Assembly (NCBI RefSeq): GCF_020217485.1
Contig: NZ_JAEKMI010000013.1
Location: 82,826-146,825, forward strand
Origin: Mycobacterium sp. WUMAC-067
Lineage (GTDB): Bacteria; Actinomycetota; Actinomycetes; Mycobacteriales; Mycobacteriaceae
DNA length: 64,000 nucleotides
Direction of reading: 5' to 3'
Positions 20,240-29,189 of this stretch are shown in pieces. Below the pieces are notes generated by a model, which was not told where the DNA came from, searched no databases, and was given only the letters and a program-made list of their open reading frames with translations. The position numbers and the translations under genes were made by a program. Position 1 is the stretch's first letter; every line of letters starts with the position of its first letter.

Positions 20240-20992
20240 ATGGCTAAATCCCGCACTGCCGCTGAGAACAAGGCCGCCCGAGCGCAGGCGCAGGCTGCCC
20301 GCAAGGCCGCCGCGCGGGAGCGCCGCACCCAGTTGTGGCAGGCGTTCAATCTGCAGCGCCAGGAGGACAAGCGCCTGCTGCCGTACATGATCGGCGCCTT
20401 CGTGCTGATCGTGGGCGCCTCGGTGGGCGTCGGGCTCTGGGCCGGCGGGCTGACGATGATCACCTTGATCCCGCTCGGCGTGGTGCTGGGCGGGCTGGTC
20501 GCGTTCATCGTCTTCGGGCGCCGCGCCCAGAAGTCCGTCTACCGCAAGGCCGAGGGCCAAACCGGGGCGGCGGCATGGGCATTGGACAACCTGCGCGGCA
20601 AGTGGCGGGTGACGCCGGGCGTCGCCGCGACCGGACACTTCGACGCCGTGCACCGGGTCATCGGCCGGCCCGGCGTGATCCTGGTCGGCGAGGGGTCGGC
20701 GACCCGCGTGCGCCCGCTGCTGGCGCAGGAGAAGAAGCGCACCGCCCGCCTGATCGGGGAGGTGCCGATCTACGACATCATCGTCGGCAACGGCGAGGAC
20801 GAGGTGCCCCTGGCCAAGCTGGAGCGCCACCTCACCCGTTTGCCGGCCAACATCACCGCCAAGCAGATGGACACGTTGGAGTCCCGCTTGGCCGCGTTGG
20901 GGACGCGGGCCGGGGCCGCGGTGATGCCGAAGGGGCCGCTGCCCAACGCCGGCAAGATGCGCGGCGTGCAGCGCACGGTGCGCCGCAAATAG
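20240..20992 (+). CDS. DUF4191 membrane protein (Rv2219-like)
   Basis: 250 aa from ATG 20240, matching Rv2219 length and a TATCCT −10 at 6 nt; a TTG 6 nt upstream is not needed. A basic Ala-rich N terminus (1-45) precedes two membrane helices (~49-68 and ~72-92), and then a ~155-residue soluble domain. No catalytic motif is seen and the function is unknown. It converges with the RDD gene, 12 bp apart. Confidence 0.87.
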   Translation: MAKSRTAAENKAARAQAQAARKAAARERRTQLWQAFNLQRQEDKRLLPYMIGAFVLIVGASVGVGLWAGGLTMITLIPLGVVLGGLVAFIVFGRRAQKSVYRKAEGQTGAAAWALDNLRGKWRVTPGVAATGHFDAVHRVIGRPGVILVGEGSATRVRPLLAQEKKRTARLIGEVPIYDIIVGNGEDEVPLAKLERHLTRLPANITAKQMDTLESRLAALGTRAGAAVMPKGPLPNAGKMRGVQRTVRRK

Positions 20993-21004
20993 CCGCCATC
21001 GGAC

Positions 21005-21427
21005 TCAGCGCCGTACCACGGCCGTCGCGGTCAGCCGGTCCTGCAGCCCGCGGCCGTCCCAGTCGGTGAACAACGCCGGGACCACCGTGCCGACGAGGAG
21101 GCCGCGCACCACCGCGCGGCCGACGCCGACCATCCCGCGCCCGTCCACCGCCACCACCTGCAGACCCAGCGCCAGCTGGCCGGGCGTGAAGCCGAACAGT
21201 CGCACCGAGACCACGCCCAGCACAAACCAGATGACCAGCTCGGCGGTGGCCAGGGCCGCCTCGGGGAACCACCCGAACCGCATGGCCAGCGCCGCCAGAC
21301 CCAAAGCGATCAGCCAGTCGATCGTCAGCGCGCCCAGCCGTCGCCCCATCCGCGCCAGCGAGCCCGGCCCGCTCTGGGGCAATCCCAGCTTTTCACCGGG
21401 GTATGCGGATCGCGATTCCGGCATCAT
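21005..21427 (-). CDS. RDD family membrane protein (Rv2219A-like)
   Basis: 140 aa from ATG 21425-21427 (the next codon is also ATG). RRLGALTIDWLI carries the first Arg and Asp of the RDD motif; a second pair is in GRGLQDRLTATAVV. Three hydrophobic helices are predicted (~28-50, ~56-78, ~98-116). RDD proteins are small membrane proteins, some linked to ion exchange; the role here is unknown. It is divergent from glnA1 across a 243-bp regulatory region. Confidence 0.85.
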   Translation of the reverse strand: MMPESRSAYPGEKLGLPQSGPGSLARMGRRLGALTIDWLIALGLAALAMRFGWFPEAALATAELVIWFVLGVVSVRLFGFTPGQLALGLQVVAVDGRGMVGVGRAVVRGLLVGTVVPALFTDWDGRGLQDRLTATAVVRR

Positions 21428-21581
21428 CGCCGCGGACCGGGGTCCGAATAAATCGACGGCCAGGTCCGATACGGCGGGCGGACGGTGCGCTCCGTCACCA
21501 GAAAAGATACGATCTTGCGATCCATGGCCCCACAATAGAACCGCCGCCAAAGCGGCCACTTTTTGCGTGTGGCATGGTCAC

Positions 21582-21597
21582 GTAACGTGCGCGCAAC
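21582..21597 (+). promoter_or_regulatory. Candidate GlnR box upstream of glnA1
   Basis: GTAAC (21582-21586), six bases, then GCAAC (21593-21597) fits the actinobacterial GlnR pattern GTNAC-N6-GNAAC. It lies 74 bp before the glnA1 start. Downstream are TTGACT (21604-21609) and TAGCGT (21630-21635), possible promoter hexamers, though their 20-nt spacing is long. Confidence 0.5.
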
Positions 21598-21670
21598 ATC
21601 GGGTTGACTGACGGGCAACATCTGCTCCCTAGCGTCAGGCCGCGGATCTCACCAAGTAAAGGAGCACTCT

Positions 21671-23107
21671 GTGACGGAAAAGACGCCCGACGACGTCTTC
21701 AAACTCGCGAAGGACGAGAACGTCGAGTTTGTCGACGTGCGGTTCTGTGATTTGCCCGGCATCATGCAGCACTTCACCATTCCGATTTCGTTTTTCGACG
21801 AGAGCGTTTTTGAGGACGGCTTGGCATTCGACGGCTCGTCGATTCGCGGATTCCAGTCCATTCACGAATCCGACATGCTGCTCCTGCCCGACCCGGCGAC
21901 GGCGCAGATCGACCTGTTCCGCGAAGCCAAGACGCTGAACCTGAACTTCTTCGTGCACGACCCCTTCACCCTCGAGCCGTACTCGCGCGACCCGCGCAAC
22001 ATCGCCCGTAAGGCCGAGAACTACCTGATCAGCACCGGCGTCGCCGACACCGCGTACTTCGGCGCCGAGGCCGAGTTCTACATCTTCGACTCGGTGAGCT
22101 TCGATTCGCGCACCAACGGCTCGTTCTACGAGATCGACGCGATCTCGGGGTGGTGGAACACCGGCTCGCCCAACGAGCTCGACGGCAGCCCCAACCGCGG
22201 CTACAAGGTCCGCCCCAAGGGTGGCTACTTCCCCGTCGCCCCCGTCGACCACTACGTCGACCTGCGCGACAAGATGCTGTCCAACCTGATCACGGCCGGC
22301 TTCAGCCTGGAAAAGGGCCACCACGAGGTGGGCACCGGCGGCCAGGCCGAGATCAACTACAAGTTCAACACGCTGCTGCACGCGGCCGACGACATGATGC
22401 TCTACAAGTACATCGTCAAGAACACGGCCTGGCAGCACGGCAAGACCGTCACGTTCATGCCCAAGCCGCTGTTCGGTGACAACGGCTCCGGCATGCACAC
22501 CCACCAGTCGCTGTGGAAGGACGGCAGCCCGCTGATGTACGACGAGACCGGGTACGCCGGCCTGTCGGACACCGCCCGCCACTACATCGGCGGCCTGCTG
22601 CACCACGCGCCGTCGCTGCTGGCGTTCACCAACCCCACGGTGAACTCCTACAAGCGTCTGGTGCCCGGCTACGAGGCCCCGATCAACCTGGTCTACAGCC
22701 AGCGCAACCGCTCGGCCTGTGTCCGGATCCCGATCACCGGCACCAACCCGAAGGCCAAGCGGCTCGAGTTCCGTTGCCCCGACTCGTCGGGCAACCCGTA
22801 CCTGGCGTTCTCGGCCATGCTGATGGCCGGCCTGGACGGCATCAAGAACAAGATCGAGCCGCAGGCGCCGGTCGACAAGGACCTCTACGAGCTGCCGCCC
22901 GAAGAGGCCGCCAACATCCCGCAGGCGCCCACGCAGCTGTCCGCGGTGATCGACCGGCTGGAGGAAGATCACGAATACCTCACCGAGGGCGGCGTTTTCA
23001 CGCCCGACCTCATCGAGACGTGGATCAACTTCAAGCGCGAGAACGAGATCCTGCCGGTCCAGATCCGGCCGCACCCCTACGAATTCGCGCTGTACTACGA
23101 CGTTTAA
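21671..23107 (+). CDS. glnA1: Glutamine synthetase type I-beta
   Basis: 478 aa, GTG start with AAAGGAG ~7 nt upstream. It makes glutamine from glutamate and ammonia. Visible motifs: DGSSIRGF near the N terminus, the metal-binding EAEFYIFD, the ATP-site [23 protein letters not shown] and the adenylylation loop with Y406 in [11 protein letters not shown]406 is the target of GlnE, encoded at 26.1-29.1 kb, so post-translational control is intact. A GlnR-like box precedes the gene and a strong hairpin follows it. The M. tuberculosis orthologue is also exported and essential. Confidence 0.97.
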   Translation: MTEKTPDDVFKLAKDENVEFVDVRFCDLPGIMQHFTIPISFFDESVFEDGLAFDGSSIRGFQSIHESDMLLLPDPATAQIDLFREAKTLNLNFFVHDPFTLEPYSRDPRNIARKAENYLISTGVADTAYFGAEAEFYIFDSVSFDSRTNGSFYEIDAISGWWNTGSPNELDGSPNRGYKVRPKGGYFPVAPVDHYVDLRDKMLSNLITAGFSLEKGHHEVGTGGQAEINYKFNTLLHAADDMMLYKYIVKNTAWQHGKTVTFMPKPLFGDNGSGMHTHQSLWKDGSPLMYDETGYAGLSDTARHYIGGLLHHAPSLLAFTNPTVNSYKRLVPGYEAPINLVYSQRNRSACVRIPITGTNPKAKRLEFRCPDSSGNPYLAFSAMLMAGLDGIKNKIEPQAPVDKDLYELPPEEAANIPQAPTQLSAVIDRLEEDHEYLTEGGVFTPDLIETWINFKRENEILPVQIRPHPYEFALYYDV

Positions 23108-23127
23108 GGACGTCTGAGTCGGCTTGA

Positions 23128-23167
23128 CGAAACCACCCGCGCGGCGCTCGCCTCGCGGGTGGTTTCG
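23128..23167. terminator. Stem-loop terminator after glnA1
   Basis: CGAAACCACCCGCG (23128-23141) pairs perfectly with 23154-23167, 14 bp with a 12-nt loop, 20 nt after the glnA1 stop. There is no U-tract, which is usual for mycobacteria. It also lies 46 nt past the stop of the convergent oxidoreductase gene. Confidence 0.75.
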
Positions 23168-23213
23168 CGTTCAGCCGCCGGAACCTGCCCCTTGGGCGCC
23201 CGCTGGACTTTCC

Positions 23214-23846
23214 CTATTTGGCGTCGGTGACGACGACGACCTGACGGATGAACGTGTCATCCACGGCGGCGTGGAGGAGAAAGTCGGCGACGTTTCCCCG
23301 AGAGGTTGAGGGGAGAATCGGCAACGTCGTGACGTCGTCGAGCGCCATCGCGGTGTAGCGGCCGCCGACCCCGTCGTTCAAGGCCCCGGGATATTCGAGG
23401 GTCCATTTCAGGCCGCTGGCTTTCAAGAGCACTTCGGACGCCGCTTTGTCTTCGTACTTCTTGCGCAGCGCCGTGCGAAATATCAGGCCGGCGAGAAACG
23501 ATGCCTTGGCGAGGGAGTCGCCGACTCCGAATGCCGACACGATCACAAACCTGTCAACACCCGATGTTTTGGCGGACGCGATGACGGCGCGGACAGTGTC
23601 CGTGATCAGCGTCGGCGTTTTGCGGACGTTTTTGACTCCGAGTGCGCTGATGACCGCGTGGTGCCCTCGGGCTGCCGTGGCGATGTCGGCGGCGTCGGTG
23701 ACGTCGCCGCCGACGATGTGGGCGCGCGGGTCAACGGTGGCGTCGGCCCGCCGAACGAGGGCGGTGACCTGGTGACCCTGGTCGAGCGCCTTTTTGACGA
23801 AGAGGCGGCCAGTGCGGCCGGTTGCTCCAAGGACAAGAAACTTCAC
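23214..23846 (-). CDS. NAD(P)-binding oxidoreductase, NmrA/SDR-a5 type
   Basis: 210 aa, GTG start. It begins with the Rossmann motif VLGATGRTGRLF, followed by ALVRRAD, a cofactor-specificity position typical of NADP-binding atypical SDRs, then VISALG and FVIVSAFGVG. It lacks a canonical YxxxK; RKKYEDKAASE has YxxxK spacing and may serve. It is separated by 341 bp from a divergent MarR regulator, the usual pairing of such reductases with a redox- or xenobiotic-sensing repressor (inference). I do not recall it between glnA1 and glnE in M. tuberculosis. Confidence 0.83.
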   Translation of the reverse strand: MKFLVLGATGRTGRLFVKKALDQGHQVTALVRRADATVDPRAHIVGGDVTDAADIATAARGHHAVISALGVKNVRKTPTLITDTVRAVIASAKTSGVDRFVIVSAFGVGDSLAKASFLAGLIFRTALRKKYEDKAASEVLLKASGLKWTLEYPGALNDGVGGRYTAMALDDVTTLPILPSTSRGNVADFLLHAAVDDTFIRQVVVVTDAK

Positions 23847-24187
23847 AATATTTCGCTTTCTCTAGAACGGGTGAAACGGATGAACGGGCGTGATGGTGAG
23901 CGGGGTCCGCATCGCGGACCACCCGTCCATCGCCGCTATATCGTCAGGAACATTGACTATCATGGTCCGTGTTTCTGACTAATGTCAAGTGTTCATAACA
24001 GTGTTGGCCCCCACTGACGTCTATGATGGTCATTGATGTTTACTACCCTGATGGTTGGTCGGAGGCCGTGCGTGCATCAGCAGCGGGTGCGAAGTCACCC
24101 ACCGGACGCGGGGTGCCGGGACGCAGTAGCGGTGGACGTAAGGTGTGAATTTCGTTGGACCACGTGGGCGATGGAGCCGAGGGCGGC
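23847..24187. promoter_or_regulatory. Divergent regulatory region with two copies of a 13-bp palindrome
   Basis: This 341-bp gap is locally AT-rich (about 23935-24060). GACTATCATGGTC (23955-23967) and GTCTATGATGGTC (24019-24031) are two copies of an imperfect palindrome, GACYATSATRGTC, 64 bp apart, the second with one mismatch. They lie between the oxidoreductase and marR starts and are the best candidates for the regulator's operators. No convincing small gene is visible. Confidence 0.45.
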
Positions 24188-24631
24188 ATGAACGACGAGC
24201 AGCGGATTGACCTAGGGGTGTCGTTGTTCATCCCGTACCGGTACACCGAAGACCGGATTTTCCGGGCGCTCCAGGATGCCGGATTCGACGACTGGACCCT
24301 GGCCCAGTGCCGCGTGTTTCAACGCATCGCCCCGGACGGTTCGCGCCTCACAGACCTCGCCGAACAGGCGCAAATGAGCAAGCAGAGCGCGGGCGTGCTG
24401 GTCGATCAACTCGAACGTTTGGGCTATGTCCGCCGGGTCCCCGACCCCGCGGATGGCCGCGCCCGATTGATCGTGATCGAGCGACGTGGCCGGCGCGCGA
24501 TCGAGGTAGTCACGGCGACACTCGACAAGATCCACGCGGAGTGGAAGGCCTACCTGGGTACCCGCAACTTCACACTGCTGCAACAGATCTTGGATCAGCT
24601 CCGCGAAATCACCGACCCCTACGCGCGGTAA
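24188..24631 (+). CDS. MarR-family transcriptional regulator
   Basis: 147 aa from ATG 24188, with GAGGG 5 nt upstream; a TTG 33 nt earlier is less likely. The winged helix-turn-helix is clear: LTDLAEQAQMSKQSAGVLVDQLERLGYVRRVPDPADGRARLIVIERRG, with recognition helix and wing (~50-100), flanked by dimerisation helices. It probably represses the divergent NAD(P)-binding oxidoreductase and itself through the palindromes at 23955 and 24019. No Cys is seen that would suggest thiol sensing except C43 in LAQCRVF. Confidence 0.87.
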   Translation: MNDEQRIDLGVSLFIPYRYTEDRIFRALQDAGFDDWTLAQCRVFQRIAPDGSRLTDLAEQAQMSKQSAGVLVDQLERLGYVRRVPDPADGRARLIVIERRGRRAIEVVTATLDKIHAEWKAYLGTRNFTLLQQILDQLREITDPYAR

Positions 24632-24645
24632 AGCCGCCGTGTCTC

Positions 24646-25506
24646 CTACCCGTCGAGCGACAGATCCTTGCGGAAGCGTTGCATGCCGTCGATCTTGTCG
24701 TCCAGGCCGGCGTCGGGCCCGGCATAGAACATCCACGGCATCGTGATAATGCCGGTGATGCCGCCGGCCTCCGCGCGCTGATAGTCGGCGGTCGTGAACG
24801 CGTCGGTGAGCGGGGTGAGAACGGTGAAATCGTCCGTGGACAAACCGTTTTCGGCCCGCATCTCCCGCAGCCGGCCGATGGCGTCGAGGGCCCGCTCGGT
24901 GTTGATCAAGTCCCCGATCCAGCCGTCGTTGCGGGCGGCGCGGCGCAGCGCGATATCGGACAGTCCGCCGACATACACGGGGATGGGCGGCGGGGTGGGC
25001 TGCATCTCGAGGCGCGGCGCGGAATAGAACTCGCCCTCGAACTCCGTCCAGCCCGGCGACCACAGCGCCCGCATCAGCTCGATGATTTCATCGGTGCGCT
25101 TGCCGCGGGCCTCGAATCGCTCACCCATCAGCGCGAATTCCTCGCGGCACCAGCCCACGCCGATACCCAGCTCCACCCGGCCCGACGCCAGAACCGCCGC
25201 GGTACCAATGGCTTTGGCCGCCGAATACGGGTTGCGCATCGCGGGGATGTAGACGGTGTTGACGAACCGCAGCCGCGTGGTGACCTGGGCGAGCGCACCG
25301 ACGAGCACCCAGGGGTCCGGCCAGTCGGTGAAGGGCTGCCAGCGCCGCTGGCCGTCCTTGGTGTACGGGTACGGCGTGTCCAGGGTCTCCAAATTGACGA
25401 CGTGGTCGGGGATGCCGATCCCGTCGTAGCCGAGTTCGTCGGCCGCCTTGGCGAGCTCGATGATCTCGCGGGTGTTCAGGAAGGCGCTGCTGATGTAGAA
25501 CTTCAC
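24646..25506 (-). CDS. LLM-class F420-dependent oxidoreductase
   Basis: 286 aa from GTG 25504-25506, overlapping the thioesterase stop (GTGA). The TIM-barrel pattern of luciferase-like monooxygenases is visible: [78 protein letters not shown] and PPPIPVYVGG. In mycobacteria this TIGR03619-type group usually uses F420H2. The substrate is unknown. It is third in the glnE-thioesterase-oxidoreductase string. Confidence 0.85.
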   Translation of the reverse strand: MKFYISSAFLNTREIIELAKAADELGYDGIGIPDHVVNLETLDTPYPYTKDGQRRWQPFTDWPDPWVLVGALAQVTTRLRFVNTVYIPAMRNPYSAAKAIGTAAVLASGRVELGIGVGWCREEFALMGERFEARGKRTDEIIELMRALWSPGWTEFEGEFYSAPRLEMQPTPPPIPVYVGGLSDIALRRAARNDGWIGDLINTERALDAIGRLREMRAENGLSTDDFTVLTPLTDAFTTADYQRAEAGGITGIITMPWMFYAGPDAGLDDKIDGMQRFRKDLSLDG

Positions 25507-26147
25507 TGCGCCTCCTGCGCCCAGGCCGGCTCGATGAAGACGCCATCGGCCTCGACGGTGACGCCGGCGGCATCCGAAATGGTGCCGCGCGCAAAGACTT
25601 TGCGGCCCTGCTTGCCGTCGACCCACGCATCGCAACGAAGCGGGCCCAGCGGGGTGCCGCGCAGATACTTGACGGTGATGGTCCCGGTGAACCGCGCCTT
25701 GGACAAGCCCTCGCTGGCCGCCTCGCCGAGCATGTGGTCGAGCACCAGGGCGCTGACGCCGCCGTGCACCAGTTTCGGCGGTCCCTCGTAGGCCGAGCCC
25801 AGGACGAACTCGCTCCAGCAGCGCCCGTCGCCCTCGTGGTTCACCACGATCGGCGGGGCGATGGGGTTGCACACCCCGATCGCGGCGTTGCCCAACGGCA
25901 GCGGGCGGCCGTTGACGCGGTAGCTCACGCCCATCGCGCGGGTGCGTTGCCGCAACGACGCGGTGACGGCTTCGATCGCCGAGCGCGCGTCGGCGACGAC
26001 GTCGTCGCCGACCTCGGTCCGGATGGTCGCGTCGACGAGCTCGCGGACCGCATCGGCCAACGGGGCATACAGCGCGGTCACGCGATCGGCTTCCGTCGCG
26101 CTGAGCACCTCGAATGTGGCGTCCAACGCGCCGGCCTCCTGACTCAA
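25503..26147 (-). CDS. Hotdog-fold thioesterase (PaaI/4HBT-like)
   Basis: 214 aa; the start is TTG 26145-26147, which overlaps the glnE stop as TTGA. The second half has the hotdog signature [22 protein letters not shown], with His-Gly-Gly and the Asp in the central helix, followed by strands [26 protein letters not shown]. The first ~90 residues are a helical extension. It probably hydrolyses an acyl-CoA. It is coupled to glnE upstream and to the LLM oxidoreductase downstream, an unexpected partner for a nitrogen gene. Confidence 0.83.
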   Translation of the reverse strand: MSQEAGALDATFEVLSATEADRVTALYAPLADAVRELVDATIRTEVGDDVVADARSAIEAVTASLRQRTRAMGVSYRVNGRPLPLGNAAIGVCNPIAPPIVVNHEGDGRCWSEFVLGSAYEGPPKLVHGGVSALVLDHMLGEAASEGLSKARFTGTITVKYLRGTPLGPLRCDAWVDGKQGRKVFARGTISDAAGVTVEADGVFIEPAWAQEAQ

Positions 26148-29128
26148 CTTCCAAACACCTTGCGCACGACGGCTTTTGCGCGCCGCGTCACCCGTAAATA
26201 GTTGTCCAAGAACTCGCCGCCCTCGTCGGTCGGCCAGCCGGCGGCCACGGCGACCGCGTTCAGCTGGCGTCCGTGGCCCGGCAGCTGGTCGGTGGGCTTA
26301 CCGCGGACGAGCACCAGCGCGTTGCGGGCCCGGGTGGCGGTCAGCCAGGCCTGCCGCAGCAGCTCCACCTCGTCGGCGGGAACCAGCTCGGCCGCGGCGA
26401 TCGCATCCAGGCACTCCAGCGTCGACGTGGTGTGCAGCGCGGGGATCTCGTGGGCGTGCCGCAGCTGCAGCAGCTGCACGGTCCATTCGATGTCGGCCAG
26501 TCCCCCGCGGCCCAGCTTGGTGTGCGTGTTGGGGTCGGCGCCGCGCGGCAGCCGCTCGGCGTCGACGCGGGCCTTGATGCGGCGGATCTCGCGCATCGCC
26601 TCCGGCGACATCTCGTTGGGTGGATAGCGCGTCTTGTCGGCCATCAGCAGGAACCGCTGCCCCAGCTCCTCGTCGCCGGCGACCGCGTGCGCGCGCAGCA
26701 GCGCCTGGACCTCCCACGGCTGCGCCCACTGCCCGTAGTAGGCGGCGTAGGAGGCCAGGGTGCGCACCAGCGGGCCGTTGCGGCCCTCGGGCCGCAGGTT
26801 GGCGTCGACCTCCAGCGGCGGGTCGACGCTGGGGGTCCCCAGCAGGGTCCGGACCTGTTCGGCGACCGTCGTCGCCCAGCGCACGGCCACGGAATCCTCG
26901 ACACCGGGCGCGGATTCGCACACGAACATCACGTCGGCGTCGGACCCGTAGCCCAGTTCGGCGCCGCCCAGCCTGCCCATGCCGATGACGGCGATGGCCG
27001 CCGGCGCCTTGCCGTTTTCGGGAAGGTTGGTCCGGATCATCGCGTCCAGCGCGGCCTGCAGCACCGCCACCCACACCGACGTCAGCGCCTTGCACACGTC
27101 GACGACCTCGAGCATGCCGAGCAGGTCCGCCGACGCCACCCGGGCCAGCTCGCGACGCCGCAGGGTCCGCGCGCCCGCGATCGCCCGCACCGGGTCGGAG
27201 TAGCGGCTGGCCGAGGCGACCAGCGCGCGGGCCACCGAGGCCGGGTCGGTCTCCAGCAGTCGCGGCCCGGTCGCCCCGTCGCCGTAGTCCTGGATGACCC
27301 GGGGCGCGCGCATCAACAGGTCCGGCACGTACGCCGAGGTGCCCAGCACGTGCATGAGGCGCCGCGCGACGGCAGGCTGATCGCGCAGCGTGGCCAGATA
27401 CCAGCTCTCCCCGGACAGCGCCTCGGACAGTCGCCGGTAGGCCAGCAGCCCGCCGTCGGGGTCGGGCGTGTACGACATCCAGTTCAACAGCCTGGGCAGC
27501 AGCACCGACTGCACCCGGCCCCGCCGGCCGCTGAGGTTGACCAGCGCCGACATGTGCTTCAGCGCGGACTGCGGGCCCTCGTATCCCAGGGCGGCCAGCT
27601 GGCGCTCGGCGGCCTCGGAGGTCATGCCGTGCGCGATCTCCAGGCCGGCCGGGCCGATCGATTCCAGCAGCGGTTGGTAGAACAGCTTGGCGTGCAGCTG
27701 CGACACCCGCAGGTTCTGGTGCCGCAGCTCCTCGCGCAGCACCCCCGCCGCGTCGTGGCGGCCGTCGGGCCGGATGTGGGCGGCCCGCGCCAGCCAGCGC
27801 ACCGCCTCCTCGTCGTCGGGCTCGGGCAGCAGGTGGGTCCGCTTGAGCCGCTGCAGTTGCAGTCGGTGCTCGAGCAGCCGGAGGAACTCGTAGGAGGCGG
27901 TGAGGTTCGCCGCGTCCTCGCGTCCGATGTAGCCGCCGTGGCCCAGCGCGGCGAGCGCGTCCACCGTCGACGCCACGTGCAGCGACTCGTCGCTGCGCCC
28001 GTGCACCAACTGCAGGAGCTGCACGGCGAATTCGACGTCGCGCAACCCGCCGCTGCCGAGCTTGATCTCGCGGCCGCGCACGTCGGCGGGCACCAGCTGT
28101 TCGACGCGGCGCCGCATCGCCTGCACTTCGACCACGAAGTCCTCACGCTCGCAGGCGACCCAGACCATCGGCATCAGCGCGGCCAGGTACCGCTGCCCCA
28201 GCTCCGCGTCGCCCACCGCCGCGCGCGCCTTCAGCAGCGCCTGGAATTCCCAGGTTTTCGCCCACCGCTGGTAATAGGCGATGTGCGACTCGACGGTGCG
28301 GACCAGCTCGCCGCTGCGGCCCTCCGGCCGCAGCCCGGCGTCGACCTGAAAGAACGCCTCGGAGGCCAGCCGCATCATCTCGCCGGCCACCCGGGTGGTG
28401 AGGGCGTCGGCGTGCTCGGCGACGAAGATGACGTCGACGTCGCTGACGTAGTTCAGTTCGCGGGCACCGCATTTGCCCATCGCGATGACCGCCAGCCGCG
28501 GCGGCGACTTGTCGCCGCACACGGTGCTCTCGGCCACCCGCAACGCGGCGGCCAGCGCGGCGTCGGCCAGGTCCGACAGGTGGGCGGCCACGACGGTGAA
28601 CGGCACCACCGGTTCGTCCTCGACCGTGGCGGCCAGGTCGAGGCCGGCCAGCACCAGCAGCTGATCGCGGTACAGGGTGCGCAGCCGCACCATCGCCGAA
28701 CCGGGGTCGGCCAGCGCCTCCTCGACGCACGCGGTGAAGTTCGCGGACAGCTGGTCGTGGGTGGGCAGTGTGACGTTGCCGCGCAAGAGTTTCCAGGACT
28801 GCGGCTGGGCGATCAGGTGATCCCCGAGGGCCAGCGACGCGCCGAGCACACCGAACAGCCGCCCGCGCAGGGGGCGTTCGGCGAGCAGGGCGGCGTTGAG
28901 CTCGCTCCACCCGGCGTCGGGGTTCTCGGCCAGCCGAACCAGGGCGAGCAGGGCGGCGTCGGGGTCCGCGGCGCGCGACAGCGACCAGAGCAGGTCGACG
29001 TGGGCCTGGTCGTCATGGTCATGCCAGCCCAGCTGCGCTATGCGTTCGGCCGCTTGCGGATCGACCAACCCGAGCCGGCCGACGCTGGGCAGCCTGGGGC
29101 GCTGCGTCGCGGGTTTGGTCACGACCAC
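26144..29128 (-). CDS. glnE: Bifunctional glutamine synthetase adenylyltransferase/deadenylyltransferase
   Basis: 994 aa, GTG start, same length as M. tuberculosis GlnE. Two nucleotidyltransferase domains are present: the N-terminal one (deadenylylation) with [11 protein letters not shown] near residue 232, and the C-terminal one (adenylylation) with [11 protein letters not shown] near residue 729, each followed by a helical GlnE domain ([18 protein letters not shown] in the second). It modifies Tyr406 of GlnA1 in response to nitrogen status. It lies 61 bp downstream of glnA2 on the same strand, so they may share a transcript. Confidence 0.96.
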   Translation of the reverse strand: MVVTKPATQRPRLPSVGRLGLVDPQAAERIAQLGWHDHDDQAHVDLLWSLSRAADPDAALLALVRLAENPDAGWSELNAALLAERPLRGRLFGVLGASLALGDHLIAQPQSWKLLRGNVTLPTHDQLSANFTACVEEALADPGSAMVRLRTLYRDQLLVLAGLDLAATVEDEPVVPFTVVAAHLSDLADAALAAALRVAESTVCGDKSPPRLAVIAMGKCGARELNYVSDVDVIFVAEHADALTTRVAGEMMRLASEAFFQVDAGLRPEGRSGELVRTVESHIAYYQRWAKTWEFQALLKARAAVGDAELGQRYLAALMPMVWVACEREDFVVEVQAMRRRVEQLVPADVRGREIKLGSGGLRDVEFAVQLLQLVHGRSDESLHVASTVDALAALGHGGYIGREDAANLTASYEFLRLLEHRLQLQRLKRTHLLPEPDDEEAVRWLARAAHIRPDGRHDAAGVLREELRHQNLRVSQLHAKLFYQPLLESIGPAGLEIAHGMTSEAAERQLAALGYEGPQSALKHMSALVNLSGRRGRVQSVLLPRLLNWMSYTPDPDGGLLAYRRLSEALSGESWYLATLRDQPAVARRLMHVLGTSAYVPDLLMRAPRVIQDYGDGATGPRLLETDPASVARALVASASRYSDPVRAIAGARTLRRRELARVASADLLGMLEVVDVCKALTSVWVAVLQAALDAMIRTNLPENGKAPAAIAVIGMGRLGGAELGYGSDADVMFVCESAPGVEDSVAVRWATTVAEQVRTLLGTPSVDPPLEVDANLRPEGRNGPLVRTLASYAAYYGQWAQPWEVQALLRAHAVAGDEELGQRFLLMADKTRYPPNEMSPEAMREIRRIKARVDAERLPRGADPNTHTKLGRGGLADIEWTVQLLQLRHAHEIPALHTTSTLECLDAIAAAELVPADEVELLRQAWLTATRARNALVLVRGKPTDQLPGHGRQLNAVAVAAGWPTDEGGEFLDNYLRVTRRAKAVVRKVFGS

Positions 29129-29189
29129 GACCGTATCGCAACCGGCCGATCTTCAGGCACGGGCGGCGCATCCCGAAACGGGAATCGCG

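Noticed and set aside
24018..24070. Small ORF in the AT-rich part before marR
   Set aside because: Several short frames exist but none has a ribosome-binding site, sensible length or recognisable product.
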